A DNA stretch of 64,000 bases from Paraburkholderia sp. (GTDB lineage Bacteria; Pseudomonadota; Gammaproteobacteria; Burkholderiales; Burkholderiaceae), in contig NZ_JAMXLH010000029.1 in assembly GCF_024281035.1 (NCBI RefSeq), positions 248,001-312,000 of the forward strand, read 5' to 3'. The position numbers were made by a program, and so were the translations under genes. The notes beneath the pieces were generated by a model, which made no database searches, was not told where the DNA came from, and saw nothing but the letters and a program-made list of their open reading frames with translations. How positions within the stretch are numbered: the first letter of the stretch is position 1; each line of letters begins with the position of its first letter. Of the stretch, positions 48,898 to 57,448 are shown piece after piece.

Positions 48898-50049
48898 CTA
48901 TGCGCGCAAGCGCGCGGACTCTGCCTCGGCGTGCACCGGCAGCCACTGGTCGATCGCGGCTTCGAGCGCGCGCTTTCTCTCCAGCACCCGCTTTTCGAGC
49001 AGTTGCCACGACAGCAGCGCAAGCACGAACGCCAGTGCGAACTGCAGCACGAGCGGCACGACGGCATCGGCGGCAGGCGGCAAGCCGAGCCTCGTGTAGA
49101 GCGCGGGATCTTCGCCCAGTTTCGACGGCACAAGATTGTGAAAGAGATAGAAGCCGTAGCTAATGGTGCCGAGATAAGCCAGCGGGCGCGCGTCGAGCGC
49201 GGCGACAAGCGCATTGCCCTGGCTGCGCACGATCCACACGAACACGGCGCACAACGAAAGCGCGAGGCCGATATCGAGCAACCCCGGCAGCACGGCACGC
49301 TGCTGTGCGACGCACGCTGCGCAATCCGCGCGGCCCACCGCGAATGCGGCGAGACTCGCAAAACCGGCCGCAAGCCACCATGCGCTTACGCTGCCGTTCC
49401 CCAAGGGCACGCGCGCCCCGACGATCGCCACCGCGCCGCCGAGCGCAATCAGCGCGAAATTCCACGGTGAGAATGCATAAACGAGCGGCGCGCTCGCCCC
49501 ATGCAGATACAGCGCGAGGTGGATCAGCGCGGCGCAGCCAATCGCCGCCGCGCATATCGCGAGATGGCGGGACGCACGCGAGAACAGCAGCGCGAACGGC
49601 GCCGCGAGATAAAACTGCTGCTCGACCGCGAGGCTCCAGAAATGCGAAACGGTGCCCGGCCATCTATCGTGAACCACACCGATCCAGTAATTGGAAAGGA
49701 ATGCGTAATGCCATGCGAGCCCCAGCTCGACCTCGCGCTGATAAAACAGTGCATGTGCAATGGTCAGCGCGATCAGCAGCAGATAGTAGACCGGCACGAT
49801 ACGCAGCGCGCGCTTGATGAAGAACACGTAGAGCACGGCATCTCTGCGCGCCGTGTGCTGCTCGATGCGCAGACGGTTGCGATGCAGTTCGCCGACGATC
49901 AGATAACCGCTGATCAGAAAGAACAGCCACACGCCGAGCTTGCCCACGTCGACTGCCTCGACGTGAGCCTTGTGCGCGAGAAACACGAGCACCACTGCAA
50001 GCGCCCGCAGGCCGTCAAGGCCTTTCACATGCTTTTCGTTCGCCGCCAT
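48898..50049 (-). CDS. Acyltransferase 3 family membrane protein (OafA/YrhL-like)
   Basis: Integral-membrane O-acyltransferase of 383 aa with about ten hydrophobic segments. The N-terminal family motif is GLDGLRALAVVLVFLAHKAH with its conserved His, followed by GVWLFFLISGYLI and the RxxR-type RALRIVPVYYLL. There is no C-terminal SGNH domain. Such proteins acetylate surface polysaccharides or lipids. No glycan gene is adjacent, so the substrate is unknown. The ATG at 50049 was chosen over an upstream extension that lacks a ribosome site. Confidence 0.9.
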   Translation of the reverse strand: MAANEKHVKGLDGLRALAVVLVFLAHKAHVEAVDVGKLGVWLFFLISGYLIVGELHRNRLRIEQHTARRDAVLYVFFIKRALRIVPVYYLLLIALTIAHALFYQREVELGLAWHYAFLSNYWIGVVHDRWPGTVSHFWSLAVEQQFYLAAPFALLFSRASRHLAICAAAIGCAALIHLALYLHGASAPLVYAFSPWNFALIALGGAVAIVGARVPLGNGSVSAWWLAAGFASLAAFAVGRADCAACVAQQRAVLPGLLDIGLALSLCAVFVWIVRSQGNALVAALDARPLAYLGTISYGFYLFHNLVPSKLGEDPALYTRLGLPPAADAVVPLVLQFALAFVLALLSWQLLEKRVLERKRALEAAIDQWLPVHAEAESARLRA

Positions 50050-50121
50050 CGCCCTTCCCGAGTCTCGACAAGAAACCAGTATCGGCAAAAATAAACGGGA
50101 ATTTATCGGCAAGAAAAACAA

Positions 50122-50151
50122 GGGCGATGATTGCAGATGCAATCATCGCCC
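50122..50151 (-). terminator. Rho-independent terminator of the ispD-ispF operon
   Basis: Perfect 13-bp stem GGGCGATGATTGC / GCAATCATCGCCC with a 4-nt loop. On the minus strand it is followed by TTGTTTTTC. It lies 82 bp after the ispF stop. Confidence 0.88.
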
Positions 50152-50233
50152 GTTGATCGTTGCAGGTACGCGGCTTGCGCCGTACCGGCCGCAATTTACT
50201 TTACGAACTGCTTTACGTACCGCTTGATCTACC

Positions 50234-50713
50234 TCAAGCGCGCGTGAGCAGCACGGCAGCTTGCGCTTCGATGCCCTCGCCCCGGCCCAGATAGCCGAGT
50301 TTTTCGTTGGTCTTGGCCTTCACGTTCACGCGATCGAGCGACAGCTTCAGGTCTTGCGCGATATTCGCGCGCATGGCTTCGATGTGCGGCGCGAGCTTCG
50401 GCGCCTGCGCAATGACCGTGCTGTCGACATTGACGAGCGCAAAACCGGCTTCCTCGACGCGGCGCAGGCACTCGCGCAGCAACACGCGGCTATTGGCCCC
50501 GTAAAAGTTTTTGTCGGTGTCGGGAAAGTGGCGGCCGATGTCGCCGAGTGCGGCCGCGCCGAACAGCGCGTCGGTGATCGCATGCAGGAGCACGTCGGCA
50601 TCCGAGTGGCCGAGCAGCCCGCGCTCGTACGGCACCGTCACGCCGCCGATAACGAGCGGGCGTCCGGGCACGAGCGCGTGCACGTCGTAGCCTTGTCCGA
50701 TTCTGATGTCCAT
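50234..50713 (-). CDS. ispF: 2-C-methyl-D-erythritol 2,4-cyclodiphosphate synthase
   Basis: MEP-pathway enzyme forming the cyclic diphosphate in isoprenoid synthesis. The 159-aa protein starts [14 protein letters not shown], with zinc ligands Asp10, His12 and His44 ([14 protein letters not shown]), and has FPDTD and the C-terminal [21 protein letters not shown]. The start was set at 50713. It follows ispD by 42 bp. Confidence 0.97.
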   Translation of the reverse strand: MDIRIGQGYDVHALVPGRPLVIGGVTVPYERGLLGHSDADVLLHAITDALFGAAALGDIGRHFPDTDKNFYGANSRVLLRECLRRVEEAGFALVNVDSTVIAQAPKLAPHIEAMRANIAQDLKLSLDRVNVKAKTNEKLGYLGRGEGIEAQAAVLLTRA

Positions 50714-50755
50714 GGGTAATTTCCGGGTTGGGTTGTCGGGCGCGCGATGCAACGC

Positions 50756-51469
50756 TCAGGCCGCCGGCGGCTGGCTGAGAATCGCTTCGGCTAGCGCGAA
50801 GTCTTCGGGGTACGTCACCTTGAAGTTGCGCAGGCTGCCCTGCACGAGACGCGGCGAATGGCCGAGCCATTCGATTGCGCTCGCCTCGTCGGTGAGGTCG
50901 TGGCCGTCCTGCTGCGCGCGCTCGATGGCCGAGCGCAGCATGCCGATGCGGAACATCTGCGGCGTTTGCGCCTGCCAGAGTCCGTCGCGCGCTTCGGTGC
51001 GGGCGATGCGCGGCGCGGGGCCGCCAGGTGTCACGCGCTTGAGCGTGTCGGCGACCGGCAGCGCCATGATGCCGCCCACGTCGTCGTCCTTCAACGCATC
51101 GACGAGCGAGCGGATCAGCGCGGGCGTGATGCCGGGGCGCGCCGCATCGTGCACGAGCACCCAGTCGTCGTCGCGCGCGCCGAACTCGGTCAGCGCGGCA
51201 AGACCGTTGAAGACCGATGCCTGGCGGGAGGCGCCGCCGCAGCGGCGCACGGCGAAGCGCAGGCCGCCGAAGCGGCGTGCGTCGAAGTAGCCGTCGTCGG
51301 GCGCGATGACGACGAGCGTCTGCGCGAATTCGCCACAGGCGTCGAACGCGGCAAGCGTATAGTGCAGGAGGTCGCGGCCGGCAACCATTCGATACTGCTT
51401 CGGCATGGCCGAGCCGGAGCGGCTGCCGGTACCGGCGCATGGGATCAGGGCAAACAGGCGTGGGGTCAC
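50756..51469 (-). CDS. ispD: 2-C-methyl-D-erythritol 4-phosphate cytidylyltransferase
   Basis: Makes CDP-methylerythritol. The 237-aa protein has the nucleotidyltransferase loop [19 protein letters not shown], the [11 protein letters not shown] block and [12 protein letters not shown]. The promoter candidate at 51512-51539 fits a short leader. It is operonic with ispF and divergent from mfd, an arrangement I recall from Burkholderia. Confidence 0.96.
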   Translation of the reverse strand: MTPRLFALIPCAGTGSRSGSAMPKQYRMVAGRDLLHYTLAAFDACGEFAQTLVVIAPDDGYFDARRFGGLRFAVRRCGGASRQASVFNGLAALTEFGARDDDWVLVHDAARPGITPALIRSLVDALKDDDVGGIMALPVADTLKRVTPGGPAPRIARTEARDGLWQAQTPQMFRIGMLRSAIERAQQDGHDLTDEASAIEWLGHSPRLVQGSLRNFKVTYPEDFALAEAILSQPPAA

Positions 51470-51511
51470 GGTGGGTGCAATCGGCGTGGGTCAAATTAAA
51501 GGACGGATTTT

Positions 51512-51539
51512 ATAATAGGTCCTTTGCCCGCACGGCCAA
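51512..51539 (-). promoter_or_regulatory. Candidate promoter of ispD-ispF
   Basis: Minus-strand TTGGCC (51534-51539), 16-bp spacer and TATTAT (51512-51517), about 43 bp before the ispD start. The -10 box sits inside a 7-bp inverted repeat, AAAGGAC (51498-51504) / GTCCTTT (51519-51525). On the plus strand the same place reads TATAAT, so it could also serve mfd. The rest of the 326-bp gap shows nothing else. Confidence 0.45.
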
Positions 51540-51795
51540 CGCCCGCAAAAGCCCGCAAAAGCCCGAGAAGTCACGCGCAAGCACGCAGTAGCGCGGCCTC
51601 GCGCCGTTCCAGCCCCTTAGCCATTTGCAACGGCATGGCGCAGGACGGTTCAGGCACCCATCCGGGCCTGCCGTGCGGTCCTCGATGCCTCGCCTGGCGC
51701 ACGTTCACGCCCGCCGGGCGGAGTCGCTGGTTGCGCGCCCCGAGGCTGTCACCGGCACTCACGTCCGGGCCGCCGTAGACGTTACCCTGTTGCCT

Positions 51796-54700
51796 ATGTC
51801 CGATATCGCCGCTTCGTCGCAGTCTCCGTCCCCCGTCGCACTCGTCAAGCCGGGGCAGCGCTATGCCTTCGACGGCACGCACGGTTCGTCCGATGCGCTC
51901 CTGATCGCCCGGTACCGCGAAGCGTCGCGCGCGAGCGCCCCGCTCGTCGCCGTGATCTGCGCAAGCGCAGTCGACGCGCAGCGGCTCGCCCAGGAAATCC
52001 CGTTCTTCGCGCCCGAGGCGCGCGTACGCCTCCTGCCCGACTGGGAAACGCTGCCTTACGACACGTTTTCGCCGCACCAGGATCTCGTCTCCGAACGGCT
52101 TGCAACGCTGCACGATCTGGGCGAAGGCCGCTGCGACATCCTGCTCGTCCCGGCCACGACCGCGCTCTACCGCATGCCGCCCGCGTCGTTCCTCGCGGGC
52201 TATACGTTCTCGTTCGCGCAGGGCGAGCGGCTCGACGAGGCCAGGCTCAAATCGCAATTGACGCTGGCCGGCTACGAGCACGTGAGCCAGGTCGTGCGCC
52301 CCGGCGAATACTGCGTGCGCGGCTCGCTGATCGACCTCTTCCCGATGGGCTCGCCGCTGCCGTACCGTCTCGACCTGTTCGACGACCAGGTCGATTCGAT
52401 CCGCGCATTCGATCCGGACAACCAGCGCAGCCTCTATCCGGTCAAGGACGTGCGGATGTTGCCGGGCCGCGAGTTCCCGTTCGACGAGGCCTCGCGCACC
52501 GCATTTCGCAGCCGCTGGCGCGAGGTATTCGAAGGCGATCCGAGCCGCGCGACGATCTACAAGGACATGGGCAACGGCGTGCCGTCGGCGGGCATCGAGT
52601 ATTACCTGCCGCTCTTCTTCGAAGAGACCGCGACGCTGTTCCACTACTTGCCCGCCAACGCGCAACTCGTGTTTTCGGGCGATCTGGACGCTTCGATCCG
52701 CCGCTTCTGCGCCGACACGAAGCAGCGCTACAACTTCCTGTCGCACGACCGCGAACGGCCGATTCTGGAGCCGCAGCGCCTCTTCCTCACCGAGGACGAT
52801 TTCTTCACGCTCGCCAAGCCGTTCGCGCGCCTCGCGCTGCCGGCGGCCAGTGCCGGCGGCTGGGCGAACGCGCTGCCGAACCTCGCGATCGACCGCCACA
52901 CAAACGATCCGCTCGCGGCGCTGCGCGGCTATCTCGACACGACGAAAAACCGCGTGCTGTTCGCGGTGGAATCCGCGGGCCGCCGCGAGACGATTGCGCA
53001 ACTGCTCGCCGAGAACCATCTTCGGCCCGCCTCGGCGGACAGCTACGAGGATTGGCTCACCTCCGAGGAGCGCTTCGTGCTTGGCGTCGCGCCGCTTTCG
53101 ACCGGCTTCGCGCTGGCGAACGAAGGGCTCGCCATCGTCACCGAAACCGAGTTGTACGGGCCGCTCGCGCGCCGCGCCGGACGTCGGCGCCAGGAACAGG
53201 CGAGCAACGTCGATTCGATGGTGCGCGACCTCTCCGAGCTGAAGGTGGGCGATCCGGTCGTGCACGCGCAGCACGGCATCGGCCGCTATCACGGTCTCGT
53301 GACGATGGATCTCGGCGAAGGCGATACGGAATTCCTGCACCTCGAATATGCGAGCGGCAGCAAGCTCTACGTGCCCGTGTCGCAACTGCACGTGATTTCG
53401 CGCTACAGCGGCGCCGATCCGGACACCGCGCCGCTGCACGCACTCGGCTCGGGCCAGTGGGAAAAGGCACGCCGCAAGGCTGCGCAGCAGATCCGCGACA
53501 CCGCCGCCGAACTGCTGAACCTCTACGCGCGGCGCGCCGCGCGCGAGGGCCACGCGTTCAAGCTCGAACCGCGCGACTACGTGAAGTTCGCCGAGAGCTT
53601 CGGCTTCGAGGAAACGCCCGACCAGGCGGCGGCCATCGCGGCCGTGATCGGCGACATGACGAGCGGCAAGCCCATGGACCGCCTCGTGTGCGGCGACGTG
53701 GGCTTCGGCAAGACCGAGGTGGCGCTGCGCGCGGCCTTCATCGCCGTGATGGGCGGCAAGCAGGTGGCGATCCTCTCACCGACCACGCTGCTCGCCGAGC
53801 AGCACACGCAAACCTTCACCGACCGCTTCGCCGACTGGCCCGTACGCATCGCCGAGCTTTCGCGCTTCAAGACCGGCAAGGAAGTGAACACGGCGATCCA
53901 GCAGATCAACGACGGCAGCGTCGACATCGTGATCGGCACGCACAAGCTGCTTTCGTCGGACGTGCAGTTCAAGCGCCTCGGGCTCGTGATCATCGACGAG
54001 GAACACCGCTTCGGCGTGCGCCAGAAGGAAGCGCTGAAGGCGCTGCGCGCGGAAGTCGACGTGCTCACGCTGACCGCGACGCCGATCCCGCGCACGCTCG
54101 GCATGGCGCTCGAAGGGCTGCGCGATTTTTCGGTGATCGCCACGGCGCCGCAGAAGCGGCTCGCAATCAAGACCTTCGTGCGCCGCGAGGAAGACAGCGT
54201 GATTCGCGAAGCCATGCTGCGCGAACTCAAGCGCGGCGGCCAGGTGTACTTCCTGCACAACGAAGTCGAGACGATCGAGAACCGCCGCGCGATGCTCGAA
54301 GCACTCGTGCCCGAGGCGCGCATCACGGTCGCGCACGGCCAGATGCACGAGCGCGAACTCGAAGCGGTCATGCGCGACTTCGTTGCCCAGCGCGCGAACG
54401 TGCTGCTGTGCACGACGATCATCGAAACCGGCATCGACGTGCCGACCTCGAACACCATCCTGATCCACCGCTCCGACAAGTTCGGCCTCGCGCAATTGCA
54501 CCAGCTGCGCGGACGCGTGGGCCGCTCGCATCACCAGGCGTATGCGTACCTGCTCGTGCACGATCCGCAGGGCCTCACGAAGCAGGCGCAGCGACGTCTC
54601 GAAGCGATCCAGCAGATGGAGGAACTCGGCTCGGGTTTCTATCTCGCGATGCACGACCTCGAAATTCGCGGCACGGGGGAAGTGCTCGGCGACAAACAGT

Positions 54701-55284
54701 CGGGCGAGATTCAGGAAATCGGCTTCCAGCTTTACACCGACATGCTCAACGACGCGGTGAAGGCGCTCAAGGAAGGCCGCGAACCGGATCTGACCGCGCC
54801 GCTCGCCGCGACGACCGAGATCAACCTGCACGCGCCCGCCATCCTGCCCGCCGACTATTGCGGCGACGTGCAGGAGCGCCTGTCGCTCTACAAGCGGCTC
54901 GCGAACTGCGAACACGACGACTCCATCGACGGCATCCAGGAAGAACTGATCGACCGCTTCGGCAAAATGCCGCCGCAGGCGCACGCGCTCATCGAAACGC
55001 ACCGGCTGCGGCTCGCCGCGAAGCCGCTCGGCATCACGAAGATCGACGCGGGCGAGGCGGTGATCGGCCTGCAGTTCGTGCCGAATCCGCCCATCGACGC
55101 GATGCGGATCATCGAGATGGTGCAGAAGCACAAGCACATCAAGCTTGCGGGGCAAGACAAGCTGCGCATCGAAACGCGCAGCCCGGATCTCGCGGTGCGC
55201 GTGGCAACGGTCAAGGAAACGCTGCGCGCGCTCGGCGCGCCCGCCCGGGCGGCGCGCCAGGACGCAGGCGCAGCGCGCCGCTGA
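51796..55284 (+). CDS. mfd: Transcription-repair coupling factor Mfd
   Basis: Removes RNA polymerase stalled at lesions and recruits UvrA. The 1162-aa protein has the UvrB-like N-terminal part (ALLIARYREAS to FSPHQDLVSERL). The RNA-polymerase-interaction domain is around VGDPVVHAQHGIGRYHGL, and the RecG-like translocase has Walker A GDVGFGKTEVALRAAF, DEEHRFG and GRVGRSHHQAYAYLL. The C-terminal TRCF domain is near YCGDVQERLSLYKRL. The ATG at 51796 (MSDIAASSQ) was chosen on family length, as the ribosome site is weak. Confidence 0.97.
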   Translation: MSDIAASSQSPSPVALVKPGQRYAFDGTHGSSDALLIARYREASRASAPLVAVICASAVDAQRLAQEIPFFAPEARVRLLPDWETLPYDTFSPHQDLVSERLATLHDLGEGRCDILLVPATTALYRMPPASFLAGYTFSFAQGERLDEARLKSQLTLAGYEHVSQVVRPGEYCVRGSLIDLFPMGSPLPYRLDLFDDQVDSIRAFDPDNQRSLYPVKDVRMLPGREFPFDEASRTAFRSRWREVFEGDPSRATIYKDMGNGVPSAGIEYYLPLFFEETATLFHYLPANAQLVFSGDLDASIRRFCADTKQRYNFLSHDRERPILEPQRLFLTEDDFFTLAKPFARLALPAASAGGWANALPNLAIDRHTNDPLAALRGYLDTTKNRVLFAVESAGRRETIAQLLAENHLRPASADSYEDWLTSEERFVLGVAPLSTGFALANEGLAIVTETELYGPLARRAGRRRQEQASNVDSMVRDLSELKVGDPVVHAQHGIGRYHGLVTMDLGEGDTEFLHLEYASGSKLYVPVSQLHVISRYSGADPDTAPLHALGSGQWEKARRKAAQQIRDTAAELLNLYARRAAREGHAFKLEPRDYVKFAESFGFEETPDQAAAIAAVIGDMTSGKPMDRLVCGDVGFGKTEVALRAAFIAVMGGKQVAILSPTTLLAEQHTQTFTDRFADWPVRIAELSRFKTGKEVNTAIQQINDGSVDIVIGTHKLLSSDVQFKRLGLVIIDEEHRFGVRQKEALKALRAEVDVLTLTATPIPRTLGMALEGLRDFSVIATAPQKRLAIKTFVRREEDSVIREAMLRELKRGGQVYFLHNEVETIENRRAMLEALVPEARITVAHGQMHERELEAVMRDFVAQRANVLLCTTIIETGIDVPTSNTILIHRSDKFGLAQLHQLRGRVGRSHHQAYAYLLVHDPQGLTKQAQRRLEAIQQMEELGSGFYLAMHDLEIRGTGEVLGDKQSGEIQEIGFQLYTDMLNDAVKALKEGREPDLTAPLAATTEINLHAPAILPADYCGDVQERLSLYKRLANCEHDDSIDGIQEELIDRFGKMPPQAHALIETHRLRLAAKPLGITKIDAGEAVIGLQFVPNPPIDAMRIIEMVQKHKHIKLAGQDKLRIETRSPDLAVRVATVKETLRALGAPARAARQDAGAARR

Positions 55285-55663
55285 CCGTGCAGCGTGCGCG
55301 GGCGGCGCACGGGTGGCTCGCGGGTGGCTCGGGGGTGACTTTGTGTGCGCCGCGCAAACGCGCTCGCGCGGATCGATCGGTTGTTTGCCACAGCACAGAG
55401 CCGTGCGCGTTCGCAACTTTGGCCCGAACGATCCTTTTTAGGTAAGATTGACATCACCAGCCCGCTGGAGTCACGTCATGTCTGTCGCCGCCGATTCGGC
55501 GCAAGCCCCGCAGCACCCCCCTCCTTCCGCAGCTTTGTCCGCTGTTTCATCCATCTCGCCCGCCCCACTCGCCCGACGCGAACGCTGCCTGCGCAAGCGC
55601 TTGCCCGGCCTGTCCTGCGAAACGCAGCCGCAGTAACGCGGCGCCCACCACTCCTCACGCGCC
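55285..55663 (+). other. 379-bp gap with a candidate promoter before the dehydratase gene
   Basis: A TTGGCC (55419-55424), 18-bp spacer and TAAGAT (55443-55448) form a possible plus-strand promoter. A 52-codon frame from an ATG at 55478 to 55636, behind a CTGGAG site, ends 27 bp before the dehydratase gene. It is Ala/Pro/Arg-rich and matches no family I know; it may be a leader or chance. Confidence 0.4.
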
Positions 55664-56674
55664 ATGTCCACAGGCATACCGTTACCCACCGATCGCACGA
55701 TCGACGGCGAAGCAATCCCCTCACTCGACGACATCGCCTCGCAGCACTTCACGCTTACGCCGTGGGTGCTGCGCACGCCGGTGTTCGACCGCCACGACTT
55801 TTTTTTGCTCGAAGGCACGCTGATCAACTTCAAGTTCGAGCTGCTGCAGGCAAGCGGCAGCTTCAAGGTGCGCGGCGCATTCACGCATCTGCTCGCGCTC
55901 GACGCCACCCAGCGCAGCGCGGGCGTCACCTGCGTCTCGGGCGGCAATCACGCGATTGCCGTGTCGTATGCGGCGATGCGGCTCGGCATCAGCGCGAAAG
56001 TCGTGCTCTTTCGCACCGCGAGCGCCGCGCGCATCGCGCAATGCCGGCGCTTCGGCGCCGAAATCCTGGTGGCGAACAGCAGCGCTGAAGCCTTCGACAT
56101 CGTGCGGCGCGTGGAAGCCGAGGAAGGCCGCTATTTCGTGCATCCGTTCAACGGCTACCGCACGGTGCTCGGCACCGCGACGCTCGGCTACGAATGGGCG
56201 ACCCAGGCGCCCGATCTCGACGCCGTGATCTTGCCGATCGGCGGCGGCGGTCTCGCCGCGGGCGTCTCGCTCGCGCTGCGGCTCGCCAATCCGCGCGTGC
56301 ACATCTACGGCGTCGAGCCCGAAACCGCCGACGCGATGAGCCGCAGCTTCGCCGCGAACCACACGGTGCACATCAGCCACATGCATTCGATCGCGGACTC
56401 GCTGATGGCGCCGCACACCGAGCAGTACAGCTACGAGCTGTGCCGCCGTCACGTCGACCGCATCGTCACGGTCTCCGACGACGATCTGCGCGCCTCGATG
56501 CGCGTGCTGTTCGACGAGCTGAAGCTCGCGGTCGAGCCCGCATGCGCGACGGCCACGGCAGGCCTGCTCGGCCCGTTGCGCGACGCCGTGCGAGGCAAGC
56601 GCGTCGGCATCCTGCTGTGCGGGACCAACACCGACCCGGCGACCCTCAGCGGCCATCTGGCGCGGGCACATTGA
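55664..56674 (+). CDS. Pyridoxal-phosphate threonine/serine dehydratase-like enzyme
   Basis: Fold-type II PLP enzyme of 336 aa, of the short form without an ACT domain. The PLP lysine is Lys68 in ASGSFKVRGA, the substrate loop is SGGNHAIAVSYAA and the phosphate-binding glycine loop is PIGGGGLAAGVSLAL. Deamination of threonine or serine is the common activity, but serine racemase or hydroxyaspartate dehydratase cannot be excluded. It is probably a single transcription unit between mfd and mscL. Confidence 0.9.
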   Translation: MSTGIPLPTDRTIDGEAIPSLDDIASQHFTLTPWVLRTPVFDRHDFFLLEGTLINFKFELLQASGSFKVRGAFTHLLALDATQRSAGVTCVSGGNHAIAVSYAAMRLGISAKVVLFRTASAARIAQCRRFGAEILVANSSAEAFDIVRRVEAEEGRYFVHPFNGYRTVLGTATLGYEWATQAPDLDAVILPIGGGGLAAGVSLALRLANPRVHIYGVEPETADAMSRSFAANHTVHISHMHSIADSLMAPHTEQYSYELCRRHVDRIVTVSDDDLRASMRVLFDELKLAVEPACATATAGLLGPLRDAVRGKRVGILLCGTNTDPATLSGHLARAH

Positions 56675-56879
56675 GGCGAATCGAGGACGCTTGTGATGAA
56701 CGGGTGCAATCGGGACGCATAGGCGCGCTCCGGACGAAAAAGCGCGCATAACGCATATAAGTCCGATGCACAAGCAGCGAAAGGTCAGGCATTGTCAAAT
56801 ATCTATCGCATCAGGGAAGCGTTCGCTATCATTGCGCATTGAATCGCCGTGTTCCGTCCCTTCCCCGGAGAGCCTGCCC

Positions 56880-57326
56880 ATGAGCATCATCAAAGAATTC
56901 AAGGAGTTTGCCGTCAAAGGCAATGTCATGGATCTCGCCGTCGGCGTGATCATCGGCGGCGCCTTCTCGAATATCGTCAATTCGGTCGTGAAGGATCTCA
57001 TCATGCCGGTCATCGGCGTGGTCACCGGCGGCCTCGACTTCTCGAACAAGTTCATCCGGCTCGGCGACATTCCCGCGAGCTACAAGGGCAATCCGGATTC
57101 GTACAAGGATCTGCAGACGGCAGGCGTGGCCGTCTTCGGTTTCGGCTCGTTCATCACCGTGCTGATCAACTTCATCATCCTCGCGTTCATCATCTTTCTG
57201 ATGGTGAAGTTCATCAACAAGCTGCGCAGGCCGGAAGAAGCCGCGCCCGCCGAGCCGCCGCCCACGCCCGAGGACGTGCTGCTGCTGCGCGAGATTCGCG
57301 ATTCCCTCAAGGACAATCCGCGCTGA
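56880..57326 (+). CDS. mscL: Large-conductance mechanosensitive channel MscL
   Basis: Homopentameric emergency release valve in the inner membrane. The 148-aa protein has the N-terminal amphipathic helix [15 protein letters not shown], pore helix [21 protein letters not shown], a periplasmic loop (about 48-80), TM2 ([20 protein letters not shown]) and a C-terminal helix bundle. A strong terminator follows. Confidence 0.97.
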   Translation: MSIIKEFKEFAVKGNVMDLAVGVIIGGAFSNIVNSVVKDLIMPVIGVVTGGLDFSNKFIRLGDIPASYKGNPDSYKDLQTAGVAVFGFGSFITVLINFIILAFIIFLMVKFINKLRRPEEAAPAEPPPTPEDVLLLREIRDSLKDNPR

Positions 57327-57354
57327 AGCCGTCCGGCGACGGCCGCAAAAAAGA

Positions 57355-57388
57355 ACCCGTGCAGGCGTCGCGCCGCACGGGTTTTTTG
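57355..57388. terminator. Terminator of mscL
   Basis: Stem AACCCGTGC / GCACGGGTT with an inner loop, followed by TTTT and preceded by an A-run. It also faces the convergent hybrid kinase gene. Confidence 0.88.
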
Positions 57389-57448
57389 TTGCGCTCGCCA
57401 CAAGGTGCGGCATGAAAGCGGCACACAAGCGACGCACCACCGGCGCAT

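Noticed and set aside
55478..55636. 52-codon frame before the dehydratase gene
   Set aside because: It has a plausible ribosome site but low-complexity Ala/Pro/Arg composition and no family, so I did not list it as a gene.
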